64,000 nt of DNA, from positions 16,912 through 80,911 of the forward strand of contig NZ_FXWP01000006.1 of the NCBI RefSeq assembly GCF_900184035.1, given 5' to 3'. The stretch's first letter is position 1, and each line of letters starts with the position of its first letter. Below are positions 50,823 to 63,278 of the stretch, piece by piece. The position numbers and the translations under genes were made by a program. The DNA comes from Kosakonia pseudosacchari. Its GTDB lineage: Bacteria > Pseudomonadota > Gammaproteobacteria > Enterobacterales > Enterobacteriaceae. Under the pieces are notes generated by a model, which saw nothing but the letters and a program-made list of their open reading frames with translations, was not told where the DNA came from and did no database searches.

Positions 50823-51347
50823 GTGTTCGATATAGGTTTTGGCGAACTATTACTCGTTTTCATCATTGGCCTCGTGGTATTAGGGCCGCAACGGCTACCC
50901 GTGGCTGTGCGCACTGTGGCGGGCTGGGTCCGCGCGCTGCGCTCGCTGGCCACGACAGTGCAGAATGAACTGACGCAGGAACTGAAGCTGCAAGAGTTCC
51001 AGGACAGCCTGAAAAAGGTGGAAAAAGCGAGCCTGGAAAACCTGACGCCAGAGTTAAAGCAGTCGATGGATGAGCTGCGCCAGGCGGCGGAATCGATGAA
51101 GCGCTCCTACAGCGCTAACGATGCCGAAAAAGCCAGCGATGAAGCACATACCATCCATAACCCGGTGGTAAAAGATAACGAAGCGCAGCATGAAGGCGTT
51201 ACGCCTGCCGCCGCTGAAAACCAGGCCAGTTCGCCGCAGCAAGTCCCTGACGCTGCAGAAACGAAAAAAGCGCCGCAGGTGACGTCTACGGTGCCAGCGG
51301 CCTCGCCGGTTTCCGACTCCACACCTTCTTCAAGTGATAAATCCTGA
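50823..51347 (+). CDS. tatB: Sec-independent translocase subunit TatB
   Basis: 174 aa (E. coli 171). Signal-peptide receptor with TatC. GTG start at 50823, [30 protein letters not shown]: membrane helix, the conserved L-G-P hinge, then an amphipathic helix and a long Glu/Ala/Pro-rich tail of low complexity. Three bases after tatA. Confidence 0.96.
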   Translation: MFDIGFGELLLVFIIGLVVLGPQRLPVAVRTVAGWVRALRSLATTVQNELTQELKLQEFQDSLKKVEKASLENLTPELKQSMDELRQAAESMKRSYSANDAEKASDEAHTIHNPVVKDNEAQHEGVTPAAAENQASSPQQVPDAAETKKAPQVTSTVPAASPVSDSTPSSSDKS

Positions 51348-51349
51348 AC

Positions 51350-52114
51350 ATGGCTGTAGACGATACCCAACCGCTGATCGCACACCTTATTGAGCTGCGT
51401 AAGCGTCTGCTTAACTGCATTATCGCCGTTATCGTGATTTTCCTCGCGCTGGTTTACTTCGCGAATGATATCTATCAACTGGTTTCCGCACCGCTCATCA
51501 AGCAGATGCCATTGGGCGCGACGATGATCGCCACCGACGTGGCCTCACCCTTTTTTACGCCGATCAAGCTAACCTTCATGGTGTCGCTGATCCTTTCTGC
51601 GCCGGTCATTTTGTATCAGGTCTGGGCGTTTGTCGCGCCGGCGTTATACAAGCATGAACGTCGTCTGGTGGTGCCGCTGCTGATTTCCAGTTCGCTGCTG
51701 TTTTACATCGGCATGGCGTTTGCCTATTTCGTGGTGTTCCCGCTGGCCTTCGGTTTTCTGACACACACGGCGCCGGAAGGCGTGCAGGTTTCCACCGATA
51801 TCGCCAGTTACCTTAGCTTCGTGATGGCGCTTTTTATGGCTTTTGGCGTTTCGTTTGAAGTGCCGGTTGCCATTGTACTGCTGTGCTGGATGGGGGTGAC
51901 CACACCAGCCGATCTACGGCAAAAACGCCCGTACGTTTTGGTTGGCGCATTCGTTGTCGGTATGTTGCTAACGCCACCGGATGTCTTCTCGCAGACCTTA
52001 CTGGCAATACCGATGTATTGCCTGTTCGAAGTCGGCGTCTTTTTTGCTCGCTTCTACGTCGGCAAGCGCCGTATTCCGGACGAAGAGAACGAAACCGAAA
52101 CCAGCGAAGAGTAA
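51350..52114 (+). CDS. tatC: Sec-independent translocase subunit TatC
   Basis: 254 aa (E. coli 258) with six membrane segments. Reads the twin-arginine signal. The cytoplasmic N-terminus [19 protein letters not shown] is the conserved binding region; FFTPIKL, LYKHERR and FGVSFEVPV are also typical. Two bases after tatB. A GC-rich hairpin (52122-52138) without a good T run lies between tatC and tatD. Confidence 0.96.
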   Translation: MAVDDTQPLIAHLIELRKRLLNCIIAVIVIFLALVYFANDIYQLVSAPLIKQMPLGATMIATDVASPFFTPIKLTFMVSLILSAPVILYQVWAFVAPALYKHERRLVVPLLISSSLLFYIGMAFAYFVVFPLAFGFLTHTAPEGVQVSTDIASYLSFVMALFMAFGVSFEVPVAIVLLCWMGVTTPADLRQKRPYVLVGAFVVGMLLTPPDVFSQTLLAIPMYCLFEVGVFFARFYVGKRRIPDEENETETSEE

Positions 52115-52156
52115 CTACCAGCCGCCCGTCAGGGCGGTTGTTGTATGGAATAAAGT

Positions 52157-52939
52157 ATGTTTGATATCGGTGTGAATTTAACCAGCAGCCAGTTTGCTAA
52201 AGACCGGGATGACACCGTGGCGCGTGCGCAAGCGGCGGGCGTGACAGGTATGCTCATTACCGGAACCAATCTGCATGAAAGCCAGCAGGCACAGCAACTC
52301 GCTCAACGCTATCGTCATTGCTGGTCCACTGCCGGCGTGCATCCGCATGACAGCAGTTGCTGGGCCGATGAAACCGCAGAAGCGATCCGCACGCTGGCTG
52401 CTACAGCGGAAGTCGTTGCCGTGGGTGAATGCGGGCTGGATTTCAACCGCAATTTTTCGACGCCGCAGGAGCAGGAGTACGCTTTCGACGCGCAATTGGC
52501 GCTGGCCGCCGAGCTCAACATGCCGGTGTTTTTGCATTGCCGCGATGCGCATGAGCGCTTTCTGACGCTGCTGGATCCGTGGCTGGATAAGTTGCCCGGC
52601 GCGGTGCTGCACTGTTTCACCGGTTCAGCGCAGGAAGCGCGAGATTGTCTCGATCGCGGTATCTACTTAGGCATTACTGGCTGGGTATGCGATGAACGTC
52701 GCGGGCTGGAGTTACGTGAGGTGGTTCCACTGATCCCCGCCGAGCGGCTATTGATTGAAACCGATGCGCCGTACTTACTGCCGCGCGATATCAAACCAAA
52801 GCCTGCGTCGCGGCGTAATGAACCGGCCCTGTTAGGGCATATTCTTGCCGCCGTAGCTGAGCTTCGTGGTGAAGATGCACAGTGGCTGGGTTCGGTAACG
52901 GATCAGAACGTGCGGCGGTTATTCGGCGTGGATTTTTAA
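52157..52939 (+). CDS. tatD: 3'-5' ssDNA/RNA exonuclease TatD
   Basis: 260-aa TIM-barrel metal hydrolase; Mg-dependent exonuclease linked to repair of peroxide damage, not needed for Tat export. Metal-binding residues sit in [20 protein letters not shown] and [10 protein letters not shown]. It is 42 bases after tatC. Convergent with rfaH. Confidence 0.95.
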   Translation: MFDIGVNLTSSQFAKDRDDTVARAQAAGVTGMLITGTNLHESQQAQQLAQRYRHCWSTAGVHPHDSSCWADETAEAIRTLAATAEVVAVGECGLDFNRNFSTPQEQEYAFDAQLALAAELNMPVFLHCRDAHERFLTLLDPWLDKLPGAVLHCFTGSAQEARDCLDRGIYLGITGWVCDERRGLELREVVPLIPAERLLIETDAPYLLPRDIKPKPASRRNEPALLGHILAAVAELRGEDAQWLGSVTDQNVRRLFGVDF

Positions 52940-52947
52940 CGCGCCGC

Positions 52948-53436
52948 TCACGCCTTGCGAAAATCGGTGTTCTTGACGCTTTGCAGTACCTGCTTGTTAA
53001 GCAGGTGGAGTAAGAGCATAGAGCGCGCTTCGCCGTCCGGCTCTTTAAAGATTGCCTGCAACCCTTCAAGTGCGCCCTCGGTGATCACCACATCATCGCC
53101 TGGATAAGGCGTGTCAGGGTCGGTAATCCCTTCTGGCTGATAAAGCGAAAGTTGCTGAATGACGGATTGCGGAACGGTTGCCGGGTGCATGCCAAAGCGG
53201 ACGAAATGGCTGACGCCGCGCGTGGCGTTGATCGTGGTGGTATGAATCACCTCAGGATCAAACTCCACAAACAAATAGTTCGGGAAAAGAGGTTCGTTCA
53301 CTGTTGTGCGTTTGCCGCGCACTATTTTTTCCAGCGCAATCATAGGCGTCAGACAGCTGACCGCCTGGCGTTCTAAGTGTTCCTGGGCGCGCTGGAGCTG
53401 GCCACGTTTGCAGTAAAGTAGATACCAGGATCGCAT
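52948..53436 (-). CDS. rfaH: Transcription antiterminator RfaH
   Basis: NusG paralogue recruited to ops sites, needed for LPS, capsule and other long operons. 162 aa: NusG-like N-domain ([22 protein letters not shown], then [17 protein letters not shown]), linker, and a C-terminal KOW region ([21 protein letters not shown]) that switches fold. The frame runs to 53475; ATG with complement at 53434-53436 is chosen to match E. coli. Most other NusG-paralogue operons of the genome are outside this window. Confidence 0.96.
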   Translation of the reverse strand: MRSWYLLYCKRGQLQRAQEHLERQAVSCLTPMIALEKIVRGKRTTVNEPLFPNYLFVEFDPEVIHTTTINATRGVSHFVRFGMHPATVPQSVIQQLSLYQPEGITDPDTPYPGDDVVITEGALEGLQAIFKEPDGEARSMLLLHLLNKQVLQSVKNTDFRKA

Positions 53437-53577
53437 AATGACTCTTTTCCGTAAGTTCGGGCGCAAGAATATCAAAACCGCAGCATGATGGCTAAGTTGA
53501 TTATAACCTGCGCCTAAAGATGTCGTTGTAATTCACGCAGATTTAACAAAAATACAGCAACCGCCGGACGAACACCG

Positions 53578-53583
53578 TATAAT
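53578..53583 (+). promoter_or_regulatory. Candidate -10 box of ubiD-fre
   Basis: Perfect TATAAT, 32 bases before the ubiD ATG and clear of rfaH; the -35 region is weak. A strong TGGAGG ribosome site precedes the start codon. Confidence 0.5.
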
Positions 53584-53615
53584 AAGCCCCTTACCTGGAG
53601 GCGATAATAGACCGC

Positions 53616-55115
53616 ATGAAATACAACGACCTACGCGACTTCCTTACGCTACTTGAGCAGCAGGGCGAGCTGAAACGCATCACTCTTCCGGTTGACCCCT
53701 ATCTGGAAATGACGGAAATAGCCGATCGCACGTTGCGTGCGGGTGGCCCGGCGTTGTTATTTGAAAATCCCAAAGGTTACACCATGCCGGTGTTGTGCAA
53801 CTTATTTGGCACGCCGCGCCGCGTGGCGCTGGGCATGGGGCAAGAAGATGTCAGCGCGTTGCGGGACGTGGGCAAATTGCTGGCGTTTCTCAAAGAGCCG
53901 GAGCCGCCAAAAGGTTTCCGCGATCTGTTCGATAAACTGCCGCAATTTAAGCAAGTGCTGAACATGCCGACAAAACGCCTGCGCGCAGCCCCTTGCCAGC
54001 AAAAAGTGATGCAGGGTGATGACGTCGATCTGCGCAACATCCCGATTATGCAGTGCTGGCCGGAAGACGCCGCGCCGCTGATCACCTGGGGGCTGACGGT
54101 GACGCGTGGCCCGCATAAAGAGCGGCAGAACCTGGGTATTTATCGCCAACAGCTGATCGGTAAAAACAAATTAATCATGCGCTGGCTCTCCCATCGCGGC
54201 GGCGCGCTCGATTTTCAGGAGTGGCAGGCGGCGCATCCTGGCGAGCGTTTCCCGGTTGCTGTGGCGCTGGGTGCCGATCCGGCAACCATTCTCGGCGCGG
54301 TAACGCCAGTGCCGGATACGCTTTCAGAATATGCCTTCGCCGGGTTATTGCGCGGTACAAAAACCGAAGTGGTGAAGTGCGTATCAAGCGATCTGGAAGT
54401 TCCGGCCAGTGCAGAAATCGTGCTGGAAGGCTATATTGAGCCCGGTGAGATGGCGCCGGAAGGGCCGTATGGCGATCACACCGGTTATTACAATGAAGTT
54501 GATAATTTCCCGGTGTTTACGGTTACTCATATTACGCAGCGCGAAGATGCGATTTACCACTCTACCTATACTGGCCGTCCGCCAGATGAGCCGGCAGTGC
54601 TGGGCGTGGCGCTAAACGAAGTGTTCGTGCCGATCCTGCAAAAGCAGTTCCCGGAAATCGTTGATTTTTACCTGCCGCCGGAAGGGTGCTCTTATCGCCT
54701 GGCGGTAGTCACCATGAAGAAACAGTATCCCGGTCACGCCAAGCGCGTAATGATGGGCGTCTGGTCTTTCCTGCGTCAGTTTATGTACACCAAATTTGTG
54801 ATCGTGTGCGATGACGATGTGAATGCCCGCGACTGGAATGACGTTATTTGGGCGATTACCACCCGAATGGATCCTGCGAGGGATACGGTTCTGGTGGAAA
54901 ACACGCCGATTGATTATCTGGATTTTGCCTCGCCGGTTTCCGGACTGGGCTCCAAAATGGGACTGGATGCCACCAATAAATGGCCGGGTGAGACCCAGCG
55001 TGAATGGGGCCGCCCCATCAAGAAAGACCCGGAAGTGACGGCAAGAATCGACGCCATCTGGGATGAACTGGCCATACTGAACGACGAAAATAGACCCGAC
55101 AGAGAGAGCGCATGA
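53616..55115 (+). CDS. ubiD: 4-hydroxy-3-polyprenylbenzoate decarboxylase
   Basis: prFMN-dependent decarboxylase of ubiquinone synthesis. 499 aa (E. coli 497). [22 protein letters not shown] start; the prFMN/metal region includes [22 protein letters not shown], the catalytic Glu block [15 protein letters not shown], and the [12 protein letters not shown] segment. Its stop overlaps fre by ATGA. The cofactor-making partner ubiX is not here. Confidence 0.96.
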   Translation: MKYNDLRDFLTLLEQQGELKRITLPVDPYLEMTEIADRTLRAGGPALLFENPKGYTMPVLCNLFGTPRRVALGMGQEDVSALRDVGKLLAFLKEPEPPKGFRDLFDKLPQFKQVLNMPTKRLRAAPCQQKVMQGDDVDLRNIPIMQCWPEDAAPLITWGLTVTRGPHKERQNLGIYRQQLIGKNKLIMRWLSHRGGALDFQEWQAAHPGERFPVAVALGADPATILGAVTPVPDTLSEYAFAGLLRGTKTEVVKCVSSDLEVPASAEIVLEGYIEPGEMAPEGPYGDHTGYYNEVDNFPVFTVTHITQREDAIYHSTYTGRPPDEPAVLGVALNEVFVPILQKQFPEIVDFYLPPEGCSYRLAVVTMKKQYPGHAKRVMMGVWSFLRQFMYTKFVIVCDDDVNARDWNDVIWAITTRMDPARDTVLVENTPIDYLDFASPVSGLGSKMGLDATNKWPGETQREWGRPIKKDPEVTARIDAIWDELAILNDENRPDRESA

Positions 55116-55813
55116 CAACCTTAAGCTGTAAAGTGACCTCGGTAGAGGCCATCACTGATACCGTATATCGTGTCCGTTTAGTGCCGGAGGCGGCTTTTTC
55201 ATTCCGCGCGGGCCAGTATCTGATGGTGGTGATGGATGAGCGAGACAAGCGCCCGTTCTCTATGGCCTCGACGCCGGATCAGCATGATTTTATCGAACTG
55301 CATATTGGCGCGTCTGAGCTGAATCTCTACGCCATGGCGGTGATGGATCGCATTCTGAAAGACCGGGAAATCGTTATCGATATTCCGCACGGCGATGCCT
55401 GGCTGCGTGACGATGAAGAGCGTCCGATGGTGCTGATTGCTGGTGGTACCGGCTTCTCCTATGTCCGCTCTATTTTGCTGACCTCTCTGGCGCAAAATCC
55501 GAATCGTGAAATCACGATTTACTGGGGTGGTCGCGAAGAGAAGCATCTCTACGATTTAAGCGAGCTGGAAGCGTTGTCGGTGGATCATCCGAATCTGCGT
55601 GTGGTACCCGTCGTTGAGCAGCCGGAAGCGGACTGGCGCGGCCGCTCAGGCACCGTGCTGGCTGCGGTGTTGCAGGATTTCGGTTCGCTGGCCGAGCACG
55701 ACATTTATATTGCAGGCCGTTTCGAGATGGCGAAAATCGCCCGCGATCTGTTCTGTAATGAGCGCGGTGCGCGTGAAGATCGCCTGTTTGGCGATGCATT
55801 TGCGTTTATCTAA
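55112..55813 (+). CDS. fre: NAD(P)H-flavin reductase
   Basis: 233-aa cytosolic ferredoxin-reductase-fold enzyme giving reduced flavins to other proteins; free reduced FMN is also needed by UbiX to make prFMN for UbiD, which may explain the coupling (inference). Flavin motif R-P-F-S at 47-50, NAD motif [12 protein letters not shown] with GGTG at 111-114. ATGA overlap with ubiD. Confidence 0.96.
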   Translation: MTTLSCKVTSVEAITDTVYRVRLVPEAAFSFRAGQYLMVVMDERDKRPFSMASTPDQHDFIELHIGASELNLYAMAVMDRILKDREIVIDIPHGDAWLRDDEERPMVLIAGGTGFSYVRSILLTSLAQNPNREITIYWGGREEKHLYDLSELEALSVDHPNLRVVPVVEQPEADWRGRSGTVLAAVLQDFGSLAEHDIYIAGRFEMAKIARDLFCNERGAREDRLFGDAFAFI

Positions 55814-55847
55814 GCCTGTCTTCGTTTTTGTCACTCTGGCCGCGTTG

Positions 55848-55914
55848 GTTGGCTTCATTCTCCCCGGTCACATAGTTCGCTATGCTGCCGGGGATTGATT
55901 TATTGCCGCCTTGA
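55848..55914 (+). repeat. Interspersed hairpin repeat, copy 2
   Basis: gttggcttc..., hairpin arms CCCCGG (55862-55867) and CCGGGG (55888-55893) with inner CATAG/CTATG, then ATTGCCGCCTT. It begins 34 bases after the fre stop. Same family as 41521-41593. Confidence 0.82.
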
Positions 55915-55972
55915 ACGGTCACCAGCGGCTTTGCTATCGCTCTCTCTGCCGTGGCTGCCTGCCAAATAACAG

Positions 55973-56001
55973 AAATAAAAAACCCGCCCCTGACAGGCGG
56001 G
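55973..56001 (-). terminator. Intrinsic terminator for fadBA (minus strand)
   Basis: On the minus strand GGCGGG-class arms (stem CCCGCC/GGCGGG, 55983-55988 and 55996-56001) are followed by TTTTTTATTT. It lies about 275 bases past the fadA stop, so the fadBA transcript would carry the two repeats at 56047 and 56173 in its 3' UTR. Confidence 0.85.
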
Positions 56002-56046
56002 AAGAACGGCAACTAAACCTTCTCTTTACCTTGACGCCATCGCGGT

Positions 56047-56118
56047 GTTGGCTACTTTCGCTCACCCCGGTTACATACCACTATGCTGCGGGGTATTCAC
56101 TCATTCGCCGCCTTGCTC
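56047..56118 (+). repeat. Interspersed hairpin repeat, copy 3
   Basis: gttggctac..., CACCCCGG-TTACATA-...-TATGCTG-CGGGG, then TTCGCCGCCTTGCTC. Flanking sequence (CTCTTTACC...GCCATC before, CTCTGGC after) is shared with copy 4, so copies 3 and 4 look like two 126-bp direct units. Confidence 0.85.
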
Positions 56119-56172
56119 TGGCACCAATGGCTTGACAGACCTTTTCTCTTTGCCCTAATCGCCATCAGCACT

Positions 56173-56232
56173 GCTGGCTGCTTTTGCTCACCCCGGCTGC
56201 GCGCCAGGGATCCGCTCTGTTGCCGCCTTGCT
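56173..56232 (+). repeat. Interspersed hairpin repeat, copy 4 (shortened)
   Basis: gctggctgc...CTCACCCCGG, a shortened centre, then GTTGCCGCCTTGCTC. Degenerate member lacking much of the inner palindrome. It lies 45 bases past the end of fadA. Between copy 4 and the fadA stop nothing else is seen. Confidence 0.78.
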
Positions 56233-56276
56233 CTGGCGTTCATGGTATTGAGATAGCACTTTTCCTGCCTGAAGCG

Positions 56277-57449
<1,173 letters not shown>

Positions 57450-59639
57450 TTAAGCCGTTTTCAAATCGCCCACCGGGCGCGCAGGTTCAACCGCAGGATA
57501 GTAAGGTTCGTTGTGGCGCGCTTTTTCACGCAGCCCGGCCGGGACTTCATACAGCGGGCCAAGATGTTGATAATGCTGCGCCATATCGAGGTATTTCGCG
57601 CTGCCGAGTGTATCCAGCCAGCGGAACGCGCCGCCGTGGAACGGAGGGAAGCCCAGGCCGTAAACCAGCGCCATATCCGCTTCCGCAGGGCTGGCGATGA
57701 TGCCTTCTTCAAGGCAACGCACCACTTCGTTGACCATCGGGATCATCATACGGGCGATAATTTCATCGTCGCTGAAATCCTGTTTGCCTTTGCTGACTTC
57801 CGCCAGCATGGCGTCCACGGCGCTGTCTTCTTCTTTCTTCGGTTTGCCTTTGCTGTCTTCTTTATAGCGCCAGAAACCGAGGCCGTTTTTCTGCCCAAAG
57901 CGATTTGCATCAAACAGGGCGTCAATCGCATCGCGATAATCTTTCTGCATCCGCTGCGGGAATCCAGCCGCCATCACGGCCTGCGCATGATGCGCGGTGT
58001 CAATGCCGACGACATCGAGCAGATAAGCCGGGCCCATCGGCCAGCCAAACTGTTTTTCCATCACTTTGTCGACTTTGCGGAAATCCGCGCCGTCGCGCAG
58101 TAACTGGCTAAAACCGGCGAAATAGGGGAACAGCACGCGGTTTACAAAGAAGCCGGGGCAGTCATTGACCACAATCGGCGTTTTGCCCATTTTGCTCGCC
58201 CAGGCCACCACTTTCGCGATGGTCTCATCGGAGGTTTTCTCGCCACGGATCACTTCAACCAGCGGCATCCGGTGTACCGGGTTAAAGAAGTGCATACCGC
58301 AGAAATTCTCCGGACGCTTCAGCACGCTTGCCAGTTCGCTGATAGGAATCGTCGAGGTGTTAGAGGCCAACACGGTATCGGCGCGAACCTTGTCTTCTGT
58401 TTCTGCCAGTACCGCTTTTTTCACTTTCGGGTTTTCAACGACCGCTTCCACCACCACATCGACACGCTCAAAACCAGCGTATTCCAGCGTCGGCTGAATA
58501 GTGGCAATCACGTTCGCCAGCTTCAGACCATCAATCTTGCCGCGTTCAAGCTGCTTATTCAGTAACTTGCCCGCTTCATTAATGCCAAGCGCGAGAGATT
58601 TCTCATTGATATCTTTCATTAATACCGGCACGCCTTTCCAGGCCGACTGGTAAGCGATACCGCCGCCCATAATGCCCGCGCCCAGCACAGCGGCATGTTT
58701 TGGCGTTTCAGTCTCTTTGGTGAGTTTCTTCGCTTTGCCTTTCACATACTGGTCATTCAGGAAAATCCCGACCAGCGCGCGGGCTTCATTGGTATGCGCG
58801 AGCGGAACAAAGCTCTGGTTTTCCAGCTTCAGCGCTTCCTCGCGGCCAAATCGGGCGGCGGCTTCAATGGTTTTTACCGCCGTGATCGGTGCCGGATAGT
58901 GTTTTCCGGCCGTTTGCATCACCATGCCTTTGGCGATGGTAAAGCTCATGGCGGCTTCAATTTTACTCAGCTTCAATGGCTCCAGCTTCGGCTGGCGTTT
59001 GGCTTTCCAGTCGAGATCGCCATTAATCGCCTGACGCAGGATCGCCACCGCGCCGTCGCGCAGTTTCTCCGGTTTGACGATGCCATCAACCAGGCCGATT
59101 TTCAGCGCTTGTTCCGCGCCGACATCTTTCCCGGCGGCAATGATCTCCAGTGCGCTATCGGCACCCAGCAAACGTGGCATACGCACCGAGCCGCCAAAGC
59201 CCGGCATGATGCCGAGTTTGGTTTCCGGCAGGCCAATGCGCAGATCCGGTGTGGCTAAGCGGTAGTCTGTCGCCAGTACACATTCGCAGCCACCGCCGAG
59301 GGCATAGCCATTCACGGCGGAGATCGTCGGAACGGGCAGATCTTCCAGACGATTAAAGACGCTGTTAGCAAAGTGCAGCCATTGGCTCAACTGTTCTTCT
59401 GGCACCAGGAACAGGGAGAGGAATTCGGTGATATCGGCGCCAACAATAAAGGCCGCTTTTTCTGAACGCAGCAGCAGCCCTTTTAAATCTGGTTGCTTTT
59501 CCAGCGCGCCCAGCGCTTCGCCAAGGCTGGCGACCGTGGCGGTATCAAGCTTGTTAACTGAGCCAGGCGCATCGAACACCAGTTCTGCGATGCCGTCTTC
59601 CAGCCAGTCGAGGTACAGGTTATTGCCTTTGTAGAGCAT
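57450..59639 (-). CDS. fadB: Multifunctional fatty acid oxidation complex alpha subunit
   Basis: 729 aa. N-terminal enoyl-CoA hydratase/isomerase (about 1-190; [11 protein letters not shown] and [14 protein letters not shown] carry the catalytic glutamates), then 3-hydroxyacyl-CoA dehydrogenase with Rossmann motif [16 protein letters not shown] near 320 and the active-site His in [15 protein letters not shown]. Also 3-hydroxybutyryl-CoA epimerase. Starts [13 protein letters not shown]. Repressed by FadR through the operator just upstream. Confidence 0.97.
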   Translation of the reverse strand: MLYKGNNLYLDWLEDGIAELVFDAPGSVNKLDTATVASLGEALGALEKQPDLKGLLLRSEKAAFIVGADITEFLSLFLVPEEQLSQWLHFANSVFNRLEDLPVPTISAVNGYALGGGCECVLATDYRLATPDLRIGLPETKLGIMPGFGGSVRMPRLLGADSALEIIAAGKDVGAEQALKIGLVDGIVKPEKLRDGAVAILRQAINGDLDWKAKRQPKLEPLKLSKIEAAMSFTIAKGMVMQTAGKHYPAPITAVKTIEAAARFGREEALKLENQSFVPLAHTNEARALVGIFLNDQYVKGKAKKLTKETETPKHAAVLGAGIMGGGIAYQSAWKGVPVLMKDINEKSLALGINEAGKLLNKQLERGKIDGLKLANVIATIQPTLEYAGFERVDVVVEAVVENPKVKKAVLAETEDKVRADTVLASNTSTIPISELASVLKRPENFCGMHFFNPVHRMPLVEVIRGEKTSDETIAKVVAWASKMGKTPIVVNDCPGFFVNRVLFPYFAGFSQLLRDGADFRKVDKVMEKQFGWPMGPAYLLDVVGIDTAHHAQAVMAAGFPQRMQKDYRDAIDALFDANRFGQKNGLGFWRYKEDSKGKPKKEEDSAVDAMLAEVSKGKQDFSDDEIIARMMIPMVNEVVRCLEEGIIASPAEADMALVYGLGFPPFHGGAFRWLDTLGSAKYLDMAQHYQHLGPLYEVPAGLREKARHNEPYYPAVEPARPVGDLKTA

Positions 59640-59663
59640 GTCAGTCTCCTGAATCCAGCGGTG

Positions 59664-59680
59664 ATCTGGTCGTACCAGAT
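59664..59680. promoter_or_regulatory. FadR operator of fadBA
   Basis: Perfect palindrome ATCTGGT-CGT-ACCAGAT, 25 bases before the fadB start on the minus strand. FadR bound here blocks fadBA until long-chain acyl-CoA releases it. Confidence 0.93.
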
Positions 59681-59828
59681 GAAGCGGAGTGTGGTTTTTA
59701 TGTTAATAAAATGCAAATAACTCATTAAAAAAATGCAGCGCCGATCACGCTCGGCGGAAATCACTCAGTTGCGGGCAGGTGTGCTAAGATGCGAAAACTT
59801 GAGGTCACAAGAAACAGAAGGAAAAACG

Positions 59829-61160
59829 ATGGACTCACTGGCTGAACTTTATAAAAATCATATTGTTACTTTGCAGGAACGCACGCGTGATGTGCTGGCG
59901 CGGTTTAAACTCGACGCGTTACTTATTCACTCCGGCGAGTTGTTTAACGTCTTTCTTGATGACCATCCTTATCCGTTTAAAGTGAACCCGCAATTTAAGG
60001 CCTGGGTACCGGTAACACAGGTGCCGAACTGCTGGCTGCTGGTGGATGGCGTGAATAAACCGAAGTTGTGGTTTTACTTGCCGGTTGACTACTGGCATAA
60101 CGTGGAACCGTTGCCGACCAGTTTCTGGACCGAAGAAATTGACGTTATTGCATTGCCGAAAGCGGACGGCATTGGCAGCCAACTGCCAGCCGCGCGCGGC
60201 AACATCGCTTATATTGGACCTGTTGCGGAACGTGCGTTGAGCCTTGATATCGCGGCAAACAATATCAACCCGAAAGGGGTGATCGATTATCTGCATTATT
60301 ACCGCGCGTATAAAACCGATTATGAACTGGCGTGTATGCGTGAAGCGCAGAAGACGGCGGTGATTGGTCATCGCGCAGCGCATGAAGCCTTCCAGTCAGG
60401 CATGAGCGAGTTCGACATCAACCTCGCCTATCTGACTGCCACTGGCCATCGCGATACAGACGTACCTTATGGCAACATTGTGGCGCTGAACGAACACGCC
60501 GCTGTGCTGCATTACACGAAGCTTGATCACCGTGCGCCGGCGGAAATGCGCAGTTTCTTGCTGGATGCTGGTGCGGAGTACAACGGCTATGCCGCTGATC
60601 TGACGCGTACTTGGGCGGCGAACAGCGATACCGATTACGCGCAACTGGTGAAAGACGTTAATGATGAGCAACTGGCGCTGATTGCCACCATGAAAGCGGG
60701 TGTCAATTACGTGGAGTACCATGTGCAGTTCCATCAGCGTATCGCGAAGCTATTACGTCGCCACCAAATCATCACCGATATCAGTGAAGAAGCTATGGTT
60801 GAGGAGGACATTACCGGGCCGTTTATGCCGCACGGTATTGGTCACCCGCTGGGCTTGCAAGTGCATGACGTCGCCGGTTTTATGCAAGATGACAGCGGTA
60901 CGCATCTGGCTGCGCCATCAAAATACCCCTATTTGCGTTGCACGCGTGTGATGGAACCGCGCATGGTGCTGACCATCGAGCCGGGTATCTACTTTATTGA
61001 GTCGCTGTTAGCGCCGTGGCGCGATGGCCCGCTCAGTAAGCACTTTAACTGGCAAAAAATTGATGCGCTGAAACCGTTTGGCGGCATTCGTATTGAAGAT
61101 AACGTGGTTATCCACGAAAACGGCATTGAAAACATGACGCGGGACCAGAAGCTGGCGTAA
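59829..61160 (+). CDS. pepQ: Xaa-Pro dipeptidase
   Basis: 443-aa manganese prolidase that cleaves dipeptides with C-terminal proline. Metal ligands D246 and D257 ([19 protein letters not shown]), then His in [14 protein letters not shown] and glutamates in TIEPGIYF and GGIRIEDN. The frame is open from 59733; ATG at 59829 gives [11 protein letters not shown]. Divergent from fadB; shares one base with yigZ. Confidence 0.97.
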   Translation: MDSLAELYKNHIVTLQERTRDVLARFKLDALLIHSGELFNVFLDDHPYPFKVNPQFKAWVPVTQVPNCWLLVDGVNKPKLWFYLPVDYWHNVEPLPTSFWTEEIDVIALPKADGIGSQLPAARGNIAYIGPVAERALSLDIAANNINPKGVIDYLHYYRAYKTDYELACMREAQKTAVIGHRAAHEAFQSGMSEFDINLAYLTATGHRDTDVPYGNIVALNEHAAVLHYTKLDHRAPAEMRSFLLDAGAEYNGYAADLTRTWAANSDTDYAQLVKDVNDEQLALIATMKAGVNYVEYHVQFHQRIAKLLRRHQIITDISEEAMVEEDITGPFMPHGIGHPLGLQVHDVAGFMQDDSGTHLAAPSKYPYLRCTRVMEPRMVLTIEPGIYFIESLLAPWRDGPLSKHFNWQKIDALKPFGGIRIEDNVVIHENGIENMTRDQKLA

Positions 61161-61774
61161 TGGAGAGCTGGCTGATCCCGGCGGCACCGGTCACCTTTAG
61201 CGAGGAGATCAAAAAGAGCCGCTTTATTACGCTGCTGGCGCATACAGACGGTGTCGATGCGGCAAAAGCGTTTGTCGACGCCGTTCGGGCGGAACATCCG
61301 GACGCGCGTCACCACTGTGTAGCGTGGGTCGCAGGTGCGCCGGATGATTCGCAGCAGCTAGGCTTTTCTGATGATGGCGAACCGGCGGGCACGGCGGGTA
61401 AACCGATACTCTCGCAGTTAATGGGCAGCGGTATCGGCGAAATTACCGCCGTGGTGGTCCGTTATTATGGCGGCGTGCTGCTGGGAACCGGTGGACTGGT
61501 GAAAGCTTACGGTGGCGGTGTGCAGCAGGCGTTAAGCCTGTTAACCACCGTCCGCAAAATGCCATTAACCGAATATACTTTGTGGTGCGATTACGCACAG
61601 CTCGCCGGAGTTGAAACGCTGCTTGGGCAATTTGAGGGGAAAATTGTCGCAAGCGAGTATCAGGCTTCCGTACATCTGCGAGTGGCGCTTCCTCACAGCA
61701 GACTGGACGCATTTTCAGCAAGGCTTGCTGATTTTAGTCGTGGCGCATTGCAATTGTTAAAAACTGAAGAATAA
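61160..61774 (+). CDS. yigZ: IMPACT-family protein YigZ
   Basis: 204-aa UPF0029/IMPACT protein of unknown role; related to eukaryotic IMPACT, a regulator of Gcn2. N-terminal domain with FSEEIKKSRFITLLAH and HHCVAWVAG, SDDGEPAGTAGKPIL and YGGVLLGTGGLVKAYG signatures; C-terminal ferredoxin-like domain. TAATG overlap with pepQ. Confidence 0.94.
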   Translation: MESWLIPAAPVTFSEEIKKSRFITLLAHTDGVDAAKAFVDAVRAEHPDARHHCVAWVAGAPDDSQQLGFSDDGEPAGTAGKPILSQLMGSGIGEITAVVVRYYGGVLLGTGGLVKAYGGGVQQALSLLTTVRKMPLTEYTLWCDYAQLAGVETLLGQFEGKIVASEYQASVHLRVALPHSRLDAFSARLADFSRGALQLLKTEE

Positions 61775-61815
61775 TCCCCCACCTGATTTTCTGAACACCT
61801 AAGGAAGCGGCAGAG

Positions 61816-63267
61816 ATGCAATTTCGCGCCATAACCCGAATCGTTGGACTGCTGGTTATCCTCTTTTCCGGAACGATGATCTTACCCGGACTGGTAGCCC
61901 TTATTTACCGCGATGGTGCGGGTCGTGCATTTACCCAGACCTTTTTCGCTGCGCTGGTGATTGGCTCCATCCTGTGGTGGCCAAACCGTCGGGAGAAAAA
62001 GGAACTGAAATCCCGCGAAGGATTTTTGATCGTCGTGCTGTTCTGGACCGTGCTGGGAAGTGTGGGTGCGCTGCCGTTTATTTTCTCGGAAAGCCCGAAC
62101 CTGACGGTGACCGACGCCTTTTTTGAATCCTTCTCTGGCCTGACGACCACGGGGGCGACCACGCTGGTGGGGCTGGACTCGTTGCCGCATGCCATTCTTT
62201 TCTACCGTCAGATGCTGCAATGGTTCGGCGGGATGGGGATCATTGTCCTGGCGGTCGCGATACTGCCGATTCTGGGCGTGGGGGGGATGCAGCTCTACCG
62301 CGCGGAGATGCCCGGGCCGCTGAAAGATAACAAAATGCGTCCGCGTATTGCCGAAACGGCGAAAACGCTGTGGCTTATCTATGTATTGCTGACCGTGGCT
62401 TGCGCGCTGGCGCTGTGGTTTGCCGGGATGCCCGCGTTTGACGCCATCGGGCATAGCTTCGCGACCATCGCCATTGGCGGCTTCTCGACACATGATGCCA
62501 GCGTGGGTTACTTCAATAGCCCAACTATCAACACCATCATTGCTATTTTCTTACTGATATCCGGCTGTAACTACGGCCTGCACTTCTCTTTACTGAGTGG
62601 GCGCAGCCTGAAAGTTTACTGGCGCGATCCTGAATTCAGAATGTTTATTGGCGTGCAACTGACGCTGGTGGTGATCTGCACCGTGGTGCTGTGGTTCCAC
62701 GACGTTTACAGCTCTGCGGTGACGACGGTGAACCAGGCCTTCTTCCAGGTGGTATCGATGGCAACCACTGCCGGGTTTACTACCGACAGTATTGCGCGTT
62801 GGCCGCTGTTCTTGCCGGTGCTGCTATTGTGTTCGGCGTTTATTGGTGGCTGTGCGGGTTCTACCGGTGGTGGTTTGAAAGTGATCCGCATATTGCTGCT
62901 GTTCAAACAGGGTAACCGTGAGCTGAAACGTCTGGTGCACCCGAATGCGGTTTACAGCATCAAGCTTGGGAATCGCGCATTGCCGGAACGTATTCTTGAA
63001 GCGGTATGGGGGTTTTTCTCTGCCTATGCGCTGGTGTTTATTGTCAGCATGCTGGCGATTATCGCCACGGGCGTAGATGACTTTTCTGCTTTTGCTTCTG
63101 TTGTCGCCACGCTGAATAACCTGGGGCCGGGGTTGGGCGTCGTTGCTGATAACTTCGCGAGTATGAACCCGGTGGCGAAGTGGATCCTCATCGCGAATAT
63201 GCTGTTTGGTCGCCTTGAAGTCTTCACATTGTTGGTACTGTTTACCCCAACTTTCTGGCGCGAATAA
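61816..63267 (+). CDS. trkH: Trk system potassium uptake protein TrkH
   Basis: 483-aa K+ translocating subunit working with TrkA. Four membrane-pore-membrane repeats; filter-like loops [29 protein letters not shown] and NNLGPGLG are visible. The [14 protein letters not shown] loop before the last repeat is typical. About 40 bases after yigZ and 11 before hemG. Confidence 0.96.
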   Translation: MQFRAITRIVGLLVILFSGTMILPGLVALIYRDGAGRAFTQTFFAALVIGSILWWPNRREKKELKSREGFLIVVLFWTVLGSVGALPFIFSESPNLTVTDAFFESFSGLTTTGATTLVGLDSLPHAILFYRQMLQWFGGMGIIVLAVAILPILGVGGMQLYRAEMPGPLKDNKMRPRIAETAKTLWLIYVLLTVACALALWFAGMPAFDAIGHSFATIAIGGFSTHDASVGYFNSPTINTIIAIFLLISGCNYGLHFSLLSGRSLKVYWRDPEFRMFIGVQLTLVVICTVVLWFHDVYSSAVTTVNQAFFQVVSMATTAGFTTDSIARWPLFLPVLLLCSAFIGGCAGSTGGGLKVIRILLLFKQGNRELKRLVHPNAVYSIKLGNRALPERILEAVWGFFSAYALVFIVSMLAIIATGVDDFSAFASVVATLNNLGPGLGVVADNFASMNPVAKWILIANMLFGRLEVFTLLVLFTPTFWRE

Positions 63268-63278
63268 GGGAGTGTGAC

